From positions 1 to 64,000 of the forward strand of contig JAACJM010000305.1 of assembly GCA_013368315.1 (NCBI GenBank): a DNA stretch of 64,000 nucleotides, written 5' to 3'. Within the stretch, counting starts at the first letter, position 1; each line of letters opens with the position of its first letter. This DNA comes from Tetrapyrgos nigripes. Taxonomy: Eukaryota; Basidiomycota; Agaricomycetes; Agaricales; Campanellaceae. A program made the translations under genes and the position numbers. The notes under the pieces were generated by a model. The model saw only the letters and a list, made by a program, of their open reading frames with translations. It was not told the origin of the DNA and ran no database searches. Positions 12,084-24,436 of this stretch are shown piece after piece.

Positions 12084-12303
12084 TCTTGATTTTAAATGTT
12101 GAACCTGTATATAAGATGTGAAATATATGATTTGTGACAAACTGTCCTACTCTGAGACAAAGAAGTTCTGCAGAACATGAACAGCCTTGACTCATTAATT
12201 ACTTATCTAATGACATAGGAAAATGAAACCAGTGTGGGCCCATGCTGAGAGATGGTGAGTACCAAGCCTGAGTTTGCAGGTGTGTAAAAACTACACACCA
12301 TTT

Positions 12304-12729
12304 TCAGTAGACAACTGTATATGGAGCATATCTCATGCTCCATAGGTTAAGGACTGGAGGTTGTTTTAAGGTACATGTTTCAGGACATCTAACCATATCC
12401 ACCTGAGAAAACAACCAATCCACTTCTGGATTATGCTCCTCTAACCAATCAGTACCGAGAATTATATTGTGATCTCTGATGTCTGTAACATAGAATTCAG
12501 TTGTCTCTTCGTGATACGATTTTTTGTCCTGAGAGTAGATACAGAGTTTCTGAATAGTACAATGGTGTACCCATCCCATGGTGTTTTCAGAACCATCAAC
12601 ATTGTGTACAGGGAAAGGATTTTTGATAGGAAGGAGGGTTAAATGATTCTTTTGTGTGAAACAGCTGTTAATAATAATGCCTTCCGCCCCACTGTCTATT
12701 AGAGCTTCTGCGTTGATTTTGGACCTCAT
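12304..12729 (-). pseudogene. Ty3/gypsy retropepsin fragment, inverted
   Basis: Minus-strand frame with the aspartic protease signature ALIDSGAEGIII and the second motif IILGTDWLEEHNPEVDW, typical of gypsy proteases before reverse transcriptase. It is head to head with reverse transcriptase on the plus strand beginning at about 12725. The normal order would put both on one strand, so an inversion or a nested insertion broke this element here. The 142-codon open frame is a fragment, not a gene. Confidence 0.8.
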
Positions 12730-15226
12730 TGATTCAGGAAAAGTGGTTATCTATATGGACGACATCTTGATCTTCACAGAGACTTTGGAGGAACATTAAC
12801 AAATGGTCAAACAAGTACTCGCACAACTTCAGGAAAATGACCTTTATGCCAAACCAGAGAAGTGTACCTTCAAAGCTAGCTCAGTAGAATTCCTAGGTCT
12901 CATTGTCTCTCACAACACATTGGCGATGGATCCTATCAAAGTCAAAGGCGTCACCAAATGGCCAACACCACAAAACATCAAAGATGTTCAATCATTCTTG
13001 GGATTTGGAAACTTCTATTGTCATTTTATACATGATTTCTCTAAGGTCACTCGACTGCTTTTTGATCTTACAAAGAAGGATGAACCTTGGAAGTGGAGTG
13101 TCAATACAGAAAAAGCCTTTCAGGCACTCAAAGATGTGTTTACTTCTTCACCAGTCCTTTTGATGCCTGATCATTCTAAACCATATTGAGTAGAAGTAGA
13201 TGCTTCCAATTATGCCACCAGAGGTATTCTGTCACAGAAAGGATCAGATGACAAGTGGCATCCAGTCACTTACCTATCAAATCCTTATCTGAGACTGAAC
13301 GAAACTACGACATTCATGATAAAGAGTTGTTAGTGATCATACAGGCATTGGAGGCTTGGCGACACTATCTTGAAGGCACACCATATACTATCGAGATCCT
13401 CACTGACCACAAAAATCTAGAGTACTTCACCACTTCTCGGAAACTAAGCCGACGACAAGCAAGAATGGCTCTGTTTCTTACCAGATTCGACTTTATCCTT
13501 ATCCATAAACCCAGAAGTCTTAATTGAAGTGATCCTCTTTCTCAAAGACCAGATCATAAAGAGGGGGTTGAAGATGACAATAAGGACAGAGTGTTACTAG
13601 ACCCCAAGTTCTTCAGAATTTGAGCTACAACACCAGGGTTAGTGATTGCGATTGGAGATGTTGAACTAAGAAGACAGATTAAAGAGTGTCCAAAGAAAGA
13701 CAAGGAAGTTGTGAGTGCTCTTGAAGTCATCTTAAACAATGGTCCACACTCACTGGTCAAGAACCTACAGGAATGGAATTACGAAGATGGGATTATTTTG
13801 TTCCGAGGCAAAGTCTACATCCCCTACAACCAACAACTTTGTAGAGACATAGTCAAGATGCATCACGATAGTCTCACTGCCAGACACCCAGGCCAGTTCA
13901 AAACCTATGAACTAGTTAGCAGGGAATTTTGGTGGCCTGGTATGTCAGTATTTGTTTGTGATTATGTTGAAGGATGTGCTACTTGCCAATTGACCAAGGC
14001 ACAAAACCATCCATTACATGTACCATTGGTCCAAACAATGTTCCAGAACAGCCCTTTGGTACCATCACCACCGATTTTATCACGGATCTTCCAGAATGCG
14101 AAGGTTTCGACGCAATTCACATAACAGTTGACCAGTTGACTAAGACAGTAGTCATTTCTCCCTGCCGAAAAGATATTGATAGTGACGGTACTATTGATGT
14201 TTTGTTCAATAACACTTGGTGACGGTATGGTCTATGGGACAAAATAATATCGGATCGAGGCCCACAATTTGTGAGTCAGGTTATGAGAGGGATATATGCT
14301 AAGTTAGGTATCACCTCAGCTCTCAGTATGGCTTATCACCCCCAAAAAGATGGTGAAACTGAAAGGTTCAATCAAGAACTGGAACAATACTTAAGAACCT
14401 TCTGCAACTATTGTCAGGACGATTGGGTCAAATATTTACTGTATGCCAAATTCTGTCATAACACCCGAGTACATTTGGCCACTGGGAAATCACCTTTCGA
14501 ATTACTTCATGGATATCTTCCTTGACTCTTTCCTTTGATCAATCCTTCTTCACACATACCGAAAGTAGAAGAACACCTTCAAAACTTAGAGGAAATATGG
14601 GAAGAATTGAAAGCAGAGTTGATGAAAAGACAGAACATGGACCATGTAAAAGAAGGGTTAAAGTTCAAAGTTGGGGACAAAGTACTGCTAGACGGAAAGA
14701 ACTTAAAGACAACTAGGCCAAAAGCTAAGTTGGCTAACCGTCGTCATGGACCATTCGAAATCACTGATCTAATTGGCGAAGTTAACTATCGTCTTAAACT
14801 GCCAAACACCTGGCGAATTCACCCAGTCTTCCATGCTTCATTACTATCACCATACAAGGAGACTGAAGCTCATGGAGTGAACTATCCAGGGGAACCAGCA
14901 GAGTTACTGCCAGAAGATAACGAGTATGATGTAGAAGCAATTCTAGATTTGAAGCCAACTAGGAATCGTTGAGGAGTGCAGTATTTGGTCAAATGGTTGG
15001 ACTACTCAGACTCTGAGAATTCATGGGAACCAGCTTTGGGGTTGATAAAATTGAAGGAGATGATTGAAACCTTTCATCAAGAACACCCAGACACATATCG
15101 ACCACCAAACCTAATATGGGAAGGATCCACTGTACAATCAATGGGAATTAGTTTTGAAGACATTTGGAGAAGTACATGTGTGCTCCAGGCAAAAGCACAA
15201 CTTAAAGAGGGGGTAATGTCACAAAA
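12730..15226 (+). pseudogene. Ty3/gypsy chromovirus pol (RT, RNase H, integrase, chromodomain), decayed
   Basis: Reverse transcriptase starts mid-domain at SGKVVIYMDDILIF, with the YMDD core intact. RNase H follows (VEVDASNYAT, ILTDHKNLEYF). The integrase shows the zinc region (HHDSLTARHPG..CATCQL) and catalytic blocks (TTDFITDLP, SDRGPQFVSQ, GETERFNQELEQYLR). A chromodomain-like C-terminus follows (QYLVKWLDYSDSENSWEPA, about 14976-15100). At least six in-frame stops are TGA at places where Arg is expected, plus shifts near 13300 and 14080. The 5' two-thirds of the element is absent. The purine tract before 15227 leads into a 3' LTR. Confidence 0.9.
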
Positions 15227-15651
15227 TGCTACAGTTCTTTGTCCTCCTTCCTCTTCTACTACATTATTGAACCCATTTTCTGATCATTCGTCTATTGCAT
15301 TTCCTCGATAAACCTTTTAAACCTTATATTACTGACTTCGAACCTTATAAGACCTGTCAAACTCTATAATAAACTGTCAATCAATCTTCCATGCCATCGA
15401 TCCTATCTTTACCCTACATTTCTCCACTTTCTCCTATGTTTCTCCTATTTCTCCTATTTTTTTCCTATCACTTATTCACTGCTCTTCTATATAAACCACT
15501 AGACATTCTAATTAGTCCTTTAGTTCATTCACTTCGTCTCTGCTCCGTACTAGTACTACACAGTATAAGAGCATAGTCAGCCTACTCATTTCTCTTTCTC
15601 TATCTCTATCTCTCAATCAATCGCTTTGTATCTGTCCTCAAACTGTGTGAC
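15227..15651 (+). repeat. 3' LTR of decayed gypsy element
   Basis: Follows the polypurine tract AAAGAGGGGGTAA. It begins TGTCACAAAATG and ends near GTGTGAC at about 15651. The interior is T- and C-rich with CTATATAAA near 15486-15496 as a possible promoter. No matching 5' LTR is in the window, and the right boundary is approximate. Confidence 0.65.
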
Positions 15652-15679
15652 TTGGGTGGTTAATTGAGTGTACCAGCAA

Positions 15680-16960
15680 CCTTGACAGATAGGGATACAA
15701 CAACATTCAAATCAAGGAAGGGGACAAACATAAAGCTGCATTCGTCACCAATCAAGGATTGTTCAAACCCCTTGTAATGTTTTTCAGCCTCACAAATTCA
15801 CCAGTGACATTCCAAACCATGATGAATGAAATCTTTGCAGATCTTATCCAAGCAGGGAAGGTTATTGTTTACATAGACAATATCTTGTCAAGCATATGAA
15901 AACTGTTCAAGAGGTTTTACAAATTCTAAAAACGCATAATCTCTATCTGAAACTGGAGAAGTGTGATTTCCACAAGAACGAAGTGAAATATTTGGGACTT
16001 ATAGTGGGCAATGGGAAGATGAGGATGTACCCTGTCAAGGTTGAGGGAGTCTGCCAGTGGGAAACACCAACCTGTGTCAAAGATGTTCAGAGCTCCTTAG
16101 GATTTACAAACTTTTATTGAAGGTTCATTAAAGACTATGCAAATAATTTGACACAAAAGGATGTACCCTGGCAATGGACACCAGACCAAGAAAAGGGCTT
16201 TCAGAAATTGAAAGACACTGTCACATCAGAACCGGTCCTCCATTTTCCCCTGGATAATTGTCCTTATCAAGTTGAAGTGGACAGTTCAAATTTCACCACA
16301 GGTGCTGTATTGTCCCAACTCCAAGACAGTGAATGGGTGCCTATTGCCTTTTTAACAAAAGGCCTTAGTGAACCAGAGTGAAACTACAAAATTCATGATA
16401 AGGAGATGTTGGCTATCATGAGAGCTCTAAAGGATTGGAGGCATTACTTGATGGGGGGACCAAGATTTGAAATCTGGACAGACCATTGTAATCTCAAAAA
16501 CCCTCAACAGGAGACAGGCTCATTGGTCATTGGAGTTGGCTGATTATGACTTTCAACTGGTTCACAAACCAGGAAAGAGTCATTGGAAGCCTGACCTACT
16601 TTTGAGATGAAAGGGTCATGAGGAGGGGGTAAATGATAACAAAGACATTACCCTTCTTAAAGCTGAATTCTTGCAAGCTATGGAGACAGCCCAAGCTTGA
16701 GATACCTGGGAGATATTTTCCTTGTACAAGTATGAAATTTGAGATGCAAATGGGGACCCTCCGTTGTGAAAAACATCAAGCACAATCATTCATTCCAGAA
16801 CCACAGAGACTATATTACTAAAGATAATCTCTTATATATTCCTAACGACCTCAAGCTCCATAACAAAATCATCCAATTCCATCACAATATCTTGAGATGC
16901 CAAGTGTGGGGTCAAAGGCAAATGACTCAACCAACAACTACCTTCCACTCAAGACAAGGT
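15680..16960 (+). pseudogene. Second Ty3/gypsy pol fragment (RT-RNase H-integrase start)
   Basis: Different gypsy copy, starting mid-RT (GYNNIQIKEGD, FVTNQGLF) directly after the preceding LTR. The catalytic core reads YIDN instead of YMDD or YLDD. RNase H pieces follow ([34 protein letters not shown]), then the start of the integrase zinc region (PNDLKLHNKIIQFHHN). Stops include TAG for the expected Trp in the DIRWGY motif and TGA for expected Arg in NFYRRF and PERNY. No LTR was identified for this copy. Confidence 0.85.
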
Positions 16961-16966
16961 GTATAG

Positions 16967-18120
16967 TTTAGGGGTAGGGAGACGCTAAAGCTCTCACAGT
17001 AGTTCTAGATGAACCAAATCTTCAAAGAAGAAACAAAAGAAGTATAATCAAAGTCAAGATGAGATGTAGTAGTACTTCGACTGGGTGAAGACTAGTTCAG
17101 ATGGGGGATAAAGGGTAAAAGGATGTAAAGGTGGGTAACGTGGAGGATCAGTATGTGGTAGAAGATAGGTAGAATGCAGGTAGGACAATTATAGACAATG
17201 GAGAGAGGATATGTGGGTGCCCTGTGGTGGTACGCCAACAAATACATGGAATGAAACTGGGGATGGGCAGAAGGGGGTGGTAATACACTGCTTGAATAGG
17301 TGCAGCTACCTCTGAAGACAAACTAAGTGCAAAACAAAGGTGAAAACAAAACTGGCTCAGAATTGAAGAAGACTTAGTACACCTCTGCAAGGACTGCACA
17401 ATACAACAAGTGAAACATTTGGTAGGTAAAGACTGAGCACTGAGAAGACAAAGTTAAGTGGCTCAAGGGGTATGACACCTCCCACTGAAGATGAACTGTA
17501 GACAACTGCTTTCCACAGGAACAATACTCATATTGCTGTTGCACTGTATCTGTACAAAGGTGGTTACAAGCGGTTGTTGTATGATAAGGTAATCAAAGTG
17601 TGCTTTTATAGTCAGCCACATGATTAGCTAAGTACTGTATAGTAGTTTACTAGGGTCTGTCAAGCCTCTGAGTCCATACACAGTTCATAGGTAATCATTG
17701 AGTGTTAGTAGGAGTCAGGGATTGTAATTACATGTTGAACACATCATCAATCACAGTCCAGACAAGATGTCTCTTGTCAGAGCAGTAAAACAAAGTCAGA
17801 AATCTGGTAAACAAACTGGTTTGTCTAGCGACTAGACCCAAATGAAGGATAGTATTGTCCAAGTGTGCTTTGATCAGCATGTTACCAACTACGTTTATGG
17901 TAAAACTCTTGAGATTAAACTAAATGAAAGCTTTCATCTTAAAGGATACCTGTTTGTGAGTCATTCTAGTGGACAAGCTAGACAATTCATAGGTTCAATT
18001 GCGTATATAGTGAGTTCACACCACTTCAATTAGAAGTGCGCAAAATGATGGGGTGCATGGCCAGGCGTTTACCTGCCGTATCACTGTCGCACTTGAGTTT
18101 CCTGGCCAAAAAATGACATC
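16967..18120. other. Repeat-derived non-coding sequence
   Basis: No gene seen. Read on the minus strand, 17800-17450 resembles an LTR: a TATAAAAG box (plus coordinates 17603-17610), then CT-rich sequence with many short repeats. I could not find its partner or ends. The short plus frame 17842-18033 has no recognisable motif. Confidence 0.35.
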
Positions 18121-18183
18121 AGCAGGTTGAACAGAAAATTTGTTTCAGCTGTATGGCAACGACCCAGGTTACCACTACCCCAG
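18121..18183 (-). pseudogene. tRNA-Gly(GCC) relic
   Basis: About 31 bases (18151-18181) are identical to the D arm and anticodon region of the tRNA-Gly gene at 57374-57466. A diverged intron-like part follows. The acceptor stem and T arm are missing, so it cannot fold as a tRNA. Similarity continues beyond the 3' side of the tRNA (GGCCAAAAAA at about 18109 and 57336), so a genomic segment was copied, not only the tRNA. Confidence 0.75.
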
Positions 18184-18460
18184 GGAGAAGGAGGGTAAAG
18201 AACTGTAGCAGTTCATGACACTTGCTATGCAAATGCAGTGGCACATTTCCCCAGTTCAGTTATCACAGTCATGCTTTTGAGTTTGGGAAAAACTGTTTTT
18301 GAGTTCAGAAACAATAGTTTCAGTGGGATTTTATTTTTTGCCACAATCAAACAGCATAGACTGAATTCAGAAAATGAGTGGATTCAGGAGAAATTACATA
18401 GATTAAATTTGGAATGATTCCTGTTCAAAATAATATTGGTCCATTTGGCACAGCATACTA

Positions 18461-18635
18461 CACCAGAATCCCTCATAATGAATAAGGTAATAATGAATAA
18501 TTGGTCATAACAAATACACTTTTGGCTCTCCCAAACTGATGTTTACAGCCAAAAAAATATATCATAAGGAATAACCACCATAATGAATAGCTTTGGGCTG
18601 TCTCCCAACACTATTCATTATGAGGTATTTGACTG
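18461..18635. mobile_element. pogo/Tc1-like MITE, about 175 bases
   Basis: Flanked by TA on both sides (18459-18460 and 18636-18637). The inverted ends share CCTCATAATGAATA exactly (18471-18484 and 18612-18625). The right end read inward is CAGTCAAATACCTC and the left end is a diverged CACCAGAATCCCTC. CAGT.. ends with a TA target are typical of pogo/Tc1 elements. The interior is non-coding and AT-rich, with further internal copies of ATAATGAATA. Confidence 0.8.
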
Positions 18636-18679
18636 TATCCAGTTTTTATGGTAAGGTTCTCTGCCCATAAAGTGCCTGC

Positions 18680-19710
18680 TTGCAATTTGAAAAAAGCCTT
18701 TTATCTGCATGTAGTACAAGCAGGATCTCTTCTTCACAGCTGAGTCAGTTGAGTGTGCTTTGATTAGTCAGTGAAGAAAACGAAAGATGAAAGTAAGATA
18801 ACTCTGGCCTATATACCAATTCTTTAGGGAAATGAGTGAGCAACTCAAATTGCAATCTGCTGAAAATACATCAAATTTGCTTGATCTATGTCTTGGGCAT
18901 TGACAGTTCCCCTGTTTAATGATATCAATCAGTTGCCTTCAATTTAAATCCTGGTGTCCCTCAACTCCTCATACATATCAATCAACCTTTTCCATCTGCC
19001 CCCATGCCACTCCATAATCTCATTCCACCACTGCTTTCCCTTATCATCATCCCAGAGTGCAAACCTCAGCAACATTAACCACCCAATCAATGCACAGTCT
19101 GAGAAAGAAACTTGGTTGTCCATAACAAAAGGTCTGTCCCCAATTGTCTTTGCCAACTCCCCAAATGGACTTTCAAATCGCTTCCAAGAGTCTTTGACAC
19201 TCTCCTCCATCATCTCCTGTGATAATATTCTGCATTTGCTTCCATGAAGAATTTGTTTGGCAGCATTCTCCCAATAATAGAGTCAATATCTTTCATATAG
19301 ACTGTCCATATTGCATTGGTGGAGGCGCTTTGCAGGGAGGCATGGTGGGGGTTGTCTTATCTGGGTATGTGTTATCAAGACTATGAGTAGAGAGTTGGAG
19401 ATGACATGATTCGTGGTGGAATCGTGGATGAAAGGATAGTGTACCAAGGAGAACTGTGAGACCATGTGGAGGTGGATGGAGCACTGAGTTCTTTGGCTTT
19501 GGATTCAATAAAGGGGTACTCAAGCCAGAAGGTTTGGTAGGGAAGAGATTTGAATCTGAGGACACAGCTGTGCAAATGCAAAGCAACTTCAGTTGAAGAG
19601 CACTAAAGAACAAAAGGTGACTCATTGAACCTTCCAGGCATGGGGAGAATAGGTATGGTATGGATCTGGGTGGAGTGTTTAGGTCATAGAGAGTAATAGG
19701 TCCACTCAAT
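18680..19710 (-). repeat. Segmental copy shared with 45295-46130
   Basis: The GST pseudogene and its downstream flank (GAAAAAAGCCTTTTATC.. at about 18689) match the GST pseudogene and flank at 45295-46130 in the same orientation. This is a dispersed duplication of a gene plus its 3' flank. Confidence 0.7.
18944..19709 (-). pseudogene. Glutathione S-transferase pseudogene
   Basis: Minus-strand remnants cover the whole protein: GPITLYDLN at the start, then WLEYPFIESKAKELS in another frame, and a C-terminal helical domain in a third (SWKRFESPFGELAKTIGD, FVMDNQVSFSDCALIGWLMLLRFALW, WHGGRWKRLIDMYEELRD). Closest relatives in the window are the intact GST at 44062-44918 and the pseudogene at 45480-46130. 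The start is TTG where ATG is expected, and several shifts separate the parts. The frame order matches the intact copy including its intron position. Confidence 0.8.
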
Positions 19711-19729
19711 TATTCCGCTGCTGCACTTT

Positions 19730-22700
19730 TTGAGAACAAAAAAAAATAATTCGTTGGCTAGTCGGAGATATCACTCAGCTCTGAATAGTGATGTCATTGT
19801 TTCATCTGGGCTAAGGGCAACATACTCACTGCCGTCACCACTGCTCTGCCACTCTCCTCTAATCCCCCACTCGCTAACAAAAAAGAAGATTGTCAATGAC
19901 TGCATTGAGGTCATTGAATCCCTTTTTGCTCTCTCTGCTGTGCTGGAACCCGATATGGTCAATATTCCCCTGGAAGATGAGGATGATGCTATGGATAAGG
20001 CAGAGTCTGCCACAGTACTGGAATTGGGTGCATTGGCTTGGTTAGAAGTTGTAGAGAAGATGTGTGATACTAGAAGGGGTCCCTACAACTGTATACCCAG
20101 GTCAAAGGACTTTTTTTCTGTGGCACTGCAGGGTCCAGACAAGTATTTTTGGTTGATGTTTCAGTGCATTTTATGCTTCTTTCACACTCTACCATGCTGA
20201 CAAGAGTTGTTTCTAGTGTAGGGCATGATATGTTTGATACACTAGTTAGTATTTTGGCAGATAATCCCATCTTTTACTCTCCTCGAAAGCCCCAACAACA
20301 TGTCAAGTATCAACTTGGTGCATTTCTCATTCACTACAGCCAGCATGGCTCACCTGTCTACGATACCACTAGCAAAAGTTCTATTAGCATCAGGTCTGTT
20401 CATCACTACTGTAGAAGAGTGACGCGAGCCATTTGTGAGCTTCGGGATCAGTTCCTCGGTTGGCCAAGTGATTCATGAAAGGTGGAGATCTCAAGTGCCA
20501 TTGAGCAAGTGTCAGGCTTTGAAAAGTGTATTGGCATTGCAGATGGAAGCCATATCATGCTTATAGCAGAGCCTGAGGTTGATGGCTCTCATTATTACAA
20601 CTGCAAAAAGGCAAAAAGTGTATGTTCCTGTTTTCTAGTTGCTACCTATGTATTCATACCACACAGACCACTATTCAGGCTACTGTAGACCATCAACTTC
20701 GCTTCACGTCCCATGAAATGGGCTGGCCCAGCTCCATTCCCAATGCTAAGGTTTTCAAGCAGTCAGATATCTGGATGCGCTGTCACCAGTACTTTAAGCA
20801 AGGTGAGCATATACTTGCAGACAAGGGTGCATGGCATTTCATCTTACACGGCTACACCAGATGTGGTAATACTTTTGGAAAAGTCTGGAAAATATCACCG
20901 AACATGCTTTGCAAAAGTTCTGGTGAATTTTTAGCAGGTCTCTGGGCTGAGTTTCTCCTTCCAAATATGGTATGACTGGGCCCGGTGGCCAATTTTTTGG
21001 ATTAATGAAGCGAGCAAAACTCCTGCATCCTGGCATTCTGGCATTGCACCTGGAAGCATGTTTTGAGTTACTTTTGCAAAAATAAGCACAATTTCCTACC
21101 AGACAACCCAATGCTGCTTTAGCAAAAAAGTGGGCGGGATTGGATGGAGCAGTGGGCGGGGTCTTGGTGGGTTTTTCCCAAGGCTCCTCAGGGGTGCATT
21201 TTGCAAATGTGAGCAATTTGGGCAGCATAAACCCCAATATGTCCACATTAGCAAAAGTGGGTGGGATTGGATGGAACAGTGAGCGGGGCCTTAGGGGCAG
21301 GTCAGGCAGATTTTTCCCACGGCACCTAGAAGGTGAAGGTGTTCAGTAGGGCCCAGAATCTGTAATTGAGATAGGGGTAAGGACTGTGGCTGGCTCAGAA
21401 AATGCAAAATAAATTCCCAGAGCCAGTGATAAAAAATAGTATGGATAGGTAAGGAGGTGTATTTTGGGGCACTGAACCTAAATATTGAGTTATATTTGCA
21501 ATATCTGCAGTGGTTGCAAAGATATGGGCAAAATACTGTCCAAATATAGTCAAAGAGCAGAATAGGTACTGACCATTGCATCAAATCAGCTCTGATCTTT
21601 GTGTAGGCTGGTATTATGGTGCATTTATACACTCTGAAACTGGGGATATAATTTATTTTCCAGGGAATCAAATTCTGAGCAGCTATTCCCAAATTAATAT
21701 TTAAAAATGTCAAAAGTTGGGATGGCTGTGGACACTGCATGCTAGTTCATCTAGTATGGGTATAGATATGTCTACTAGGATATTTTGGGTCACTAAATCT
21801 GAATATGCACTCAGATAGTCCATATCTCTCACAGTCCTTCTGCTATTTAATACTTACCCCTAAACATAGGTACCTGTGGCACCAGCAAATATGTATAGTA
21901 TAAAATTTTGTGGGTGAGTAAATAAGTGTTATGAAGTGCCCCAACACAAATATGCAGTCATATCCGTTATATCTTCGAGTTCCAAGACTCTATTATGAAT
22001 TATTTCTGAAAATGGCAAAATTTTGGGATGACTATGGACACTGCATACTCTGACATTCAATATAGCTTTGGATATATCTACTGGGGTATTTTGGGCTACT
22101 AAATCCGAATATTTACCTGTATTGCCTATATCTGCTATGGTTCTTCTGCTATTTAACACTTACCTCTAAACATAGGTACTTGTGGCACTTGCAAATATGG
22201 ATCTTATAAAATAGTGTGGGTGGGTAGGAAAGTGCTATTCAATGCCCTAAACATCAATATAAAGTTTTCTTTACCATATCTTCAAATTACAAGACTCAAT
22301 TCTCAAGTTAATTTCAAAAGAGCGAAAATAGTACTATTTTCCACCTTCATTGGGACATATACCTATCTTCCAGCTATTTTATTTGGATCATAAATAGTTC
22401 TCTAACATCCTCTACCATAATACTCTGATTATTGACAGTTTGGTGATCCACACTGAAAGACATCCTCAGATATAAGCTTAGGTGCTACAAGTTTCACTAT
22501 ATGTAATTCAGTCTGATTTTAAGCTTCTGCATGTAGCTGGAACACATGCTAGGCATTATGGGTAGCTTATTGTCTTTGAATGATACTAGATGATGGAATA
22601 CAGAGTATCAGATAACCTCTGGAATAAGATAGGCATGTGATATGGTCCAAAAAAGTACTATTTTCGCTCTTTTGAGAATAAATTAAGAGTTGAGTCCTGT

Positions 22701-24347
22701 AAGGTAAAGATATGGCATATATCACTTTATATTCGTATTCAGGGCACAAACACTTATCTACCTACTCAACCAATTTTATAGGATACATATTTGCTGGTGC
22801 CACAGGTATCTATGTTGAGGGGTAAGCATTAAATAGCAGAGGAACCATGGCAGGTATGGACTATATGAGTGAATATTTAGATTTAGTGGCCCATAATACC
22901 TTAATAGACATATCCACAGTCATATTGAATGCTATAGCATGTGGTGCCTGTGGTCATCCACAATTTTGCTCTTTGTCAGAAATAATCCAGGAATAGAGTC
23001 TTGGATCTTGAAATATGGAAGGTATGATCTCACATTAATGTTTAGGACATTAAATAACACCTATTTACCCCTTCAAACGATTTTATAGAGTGCATATTTG
23101 CAGGTGCCACAGGTATCTATGTTTTGGGATATGTATTAAATAGCATGAGAACCATGGCAGATATGGACTATCCGAGTCTATATTCAGATTCAGGAACCCA
23201 AAATACCCCACTAGACATATCCATAGTCATATTGAATACTATAGTATGCAGTATCCATGGTCATCCCAAATTTTCTCATTTTCAAGCATTACTTTGAGAA
23301 TAGCTCCTCAGGACTTAATTGCCTTACAAAATAAACTATATTCCAGCTTCAGGGTGTCTAAATGCACTATAATACCAATCTACATAAAGATCAGAGCTGA
23401 TTTGATGCAATGGCCAGTACCTATTCTGCTCTTTGACTATATTTGGACAGTATTTTGCCCATATCTTTGCAACCACTGCAGATATTGCAAATATAATTTG
23501 ATATTTGGATTCAGTGACCCAAAATACACCTCCTTACCTCCCATATCATTTTTCATTGTCAGCTCTGGGAATTTATTTTGCATTTTCTGAGTCAGCCATA
23601 GCTACTACCTCTATTCCAATTGCAGATTCTGGGCCCTACTGAACGCCTGCATCTCCTAGGGTCGTGGGAAAAACCTGCCCAACCGCCCTAAAGCCCCGCT
23701 CACTGTCCCATCCAATCCTGCCCATTTTTGCTAAAGCAAACAGTATTGGGGTGTCTGTGCTGCGGTATAGTAAAAATAATAAAATCTACTTAAGTGAGAT
23801 GATGCCAAGGGTCAGCAACCTTGTTTAGAGCCACTCACCGGTCAAAAACCCTGCCCCAGGCTGCTTAAAGGCCCTTCACTGGTTGACCACAGCTTTTGCA
23901 AAGCATGTTTGGGGAAAATTTCCATTACTTTTGCAAAAGATTTACAGCATCAGCTGATGGCTAATACTTGCTAACACAGTTCCAGGTTATATGTCCACTC
24001 CATGGACAGTTCAGCCATTTGACAAAGTTGAAATCCAAGCCGCTACTCAACATGACCCAAATTTACAGAAGAGGATGCGCAACTTCAATAAGCATCTATC
24101 AGGAATCTGGATCCACATCGAACATGCTTTTGGTGTCTTGAAGAACTGCTTCTTATCTCTCAAAGCCATGGGACACCATAGGGACATACAGCAGGCTCTC
24201 ATGATACTTCACAATATGTGCATTGAGTTTGGTGATTGCCCCAAGGATCTGTGGAAACAAGCTGTGAGTCAAGCAATCCTGAAAATGGTGATAGGGAAGA
24301 TTGTGTGTCACAGGTTGTCAGTGATGCAGATATTGCTCAGTATGTGA
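19730..24347 (+). pseudogene. PIF/Harbinger-like transposase, split by foldback insertion
   Basis: The N-terminal portion runs from about 19730 (LGALAWLEVVEKMCDTRRGPY). The DDE_Tnp_4-like core has SIRSVHHYCRRVTRAI, FEKCIGIADGSHIM with the first catalytic Asp, then after a short intron HEMGWPSSIPNAKVF and EHILADKG with the second. Coding stops at about 20826 and resumes at 23985 with STPWTVQPF, ending with GIWIHIEHAFGVLKN, which carries the expected Glu. A 3.2-kb non-coding element lies between. TGA at 20476-20478 also interrupts the frame. Harbinger-type elements move by cut and paste and often carry a second DNA-binding gene. The minus-strand ORF at 24437-24988 may be that partner. I did not find the terminal repeats. 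Confidence 0.8.
20826..23984. mobile_element. Foldback element with arms of about 1.5 kb
   Basis: The whole segment is a giant inverted repeat centred near 22405-22495. For example AACATGCTTTGCAAAAG at 20901-20917 pairs with 23893-23909, GAAAATGCAAAATAAATTCC near 21398 pairs with 23570-23592, and GCGAAAATAGTACTATTTT near 22325 pairs with about 22660. Each arm carries two modules of about 300 bases, marked by GGCAC.TGCAAATATG (left arm at 21880 and 22184). No coding potential is visible; mirrored short frames in both arms are by-products. It sits inside the Harbinger-like transposase. Exact termini and target duplication are unresolved. Confidence 0.85.
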
Positions 24348-24436
24348 CAGACAAGTGGCTCAAGACACAGGGAAGGAGGAAGTGAGATATCATTTTTAAC
24401 TACTTATTTCCTGTTTAGTATGTAGTTGACATTGAT

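Noticed and set aside
20839..23590. Several open frames of 60-150 codons inside the foldback arms
   Set aside because: The same frames appear mirrored in the other arm (for example 21291-21740 and 23246-23590) and have no protein-like features; they result from the inverted repeat.
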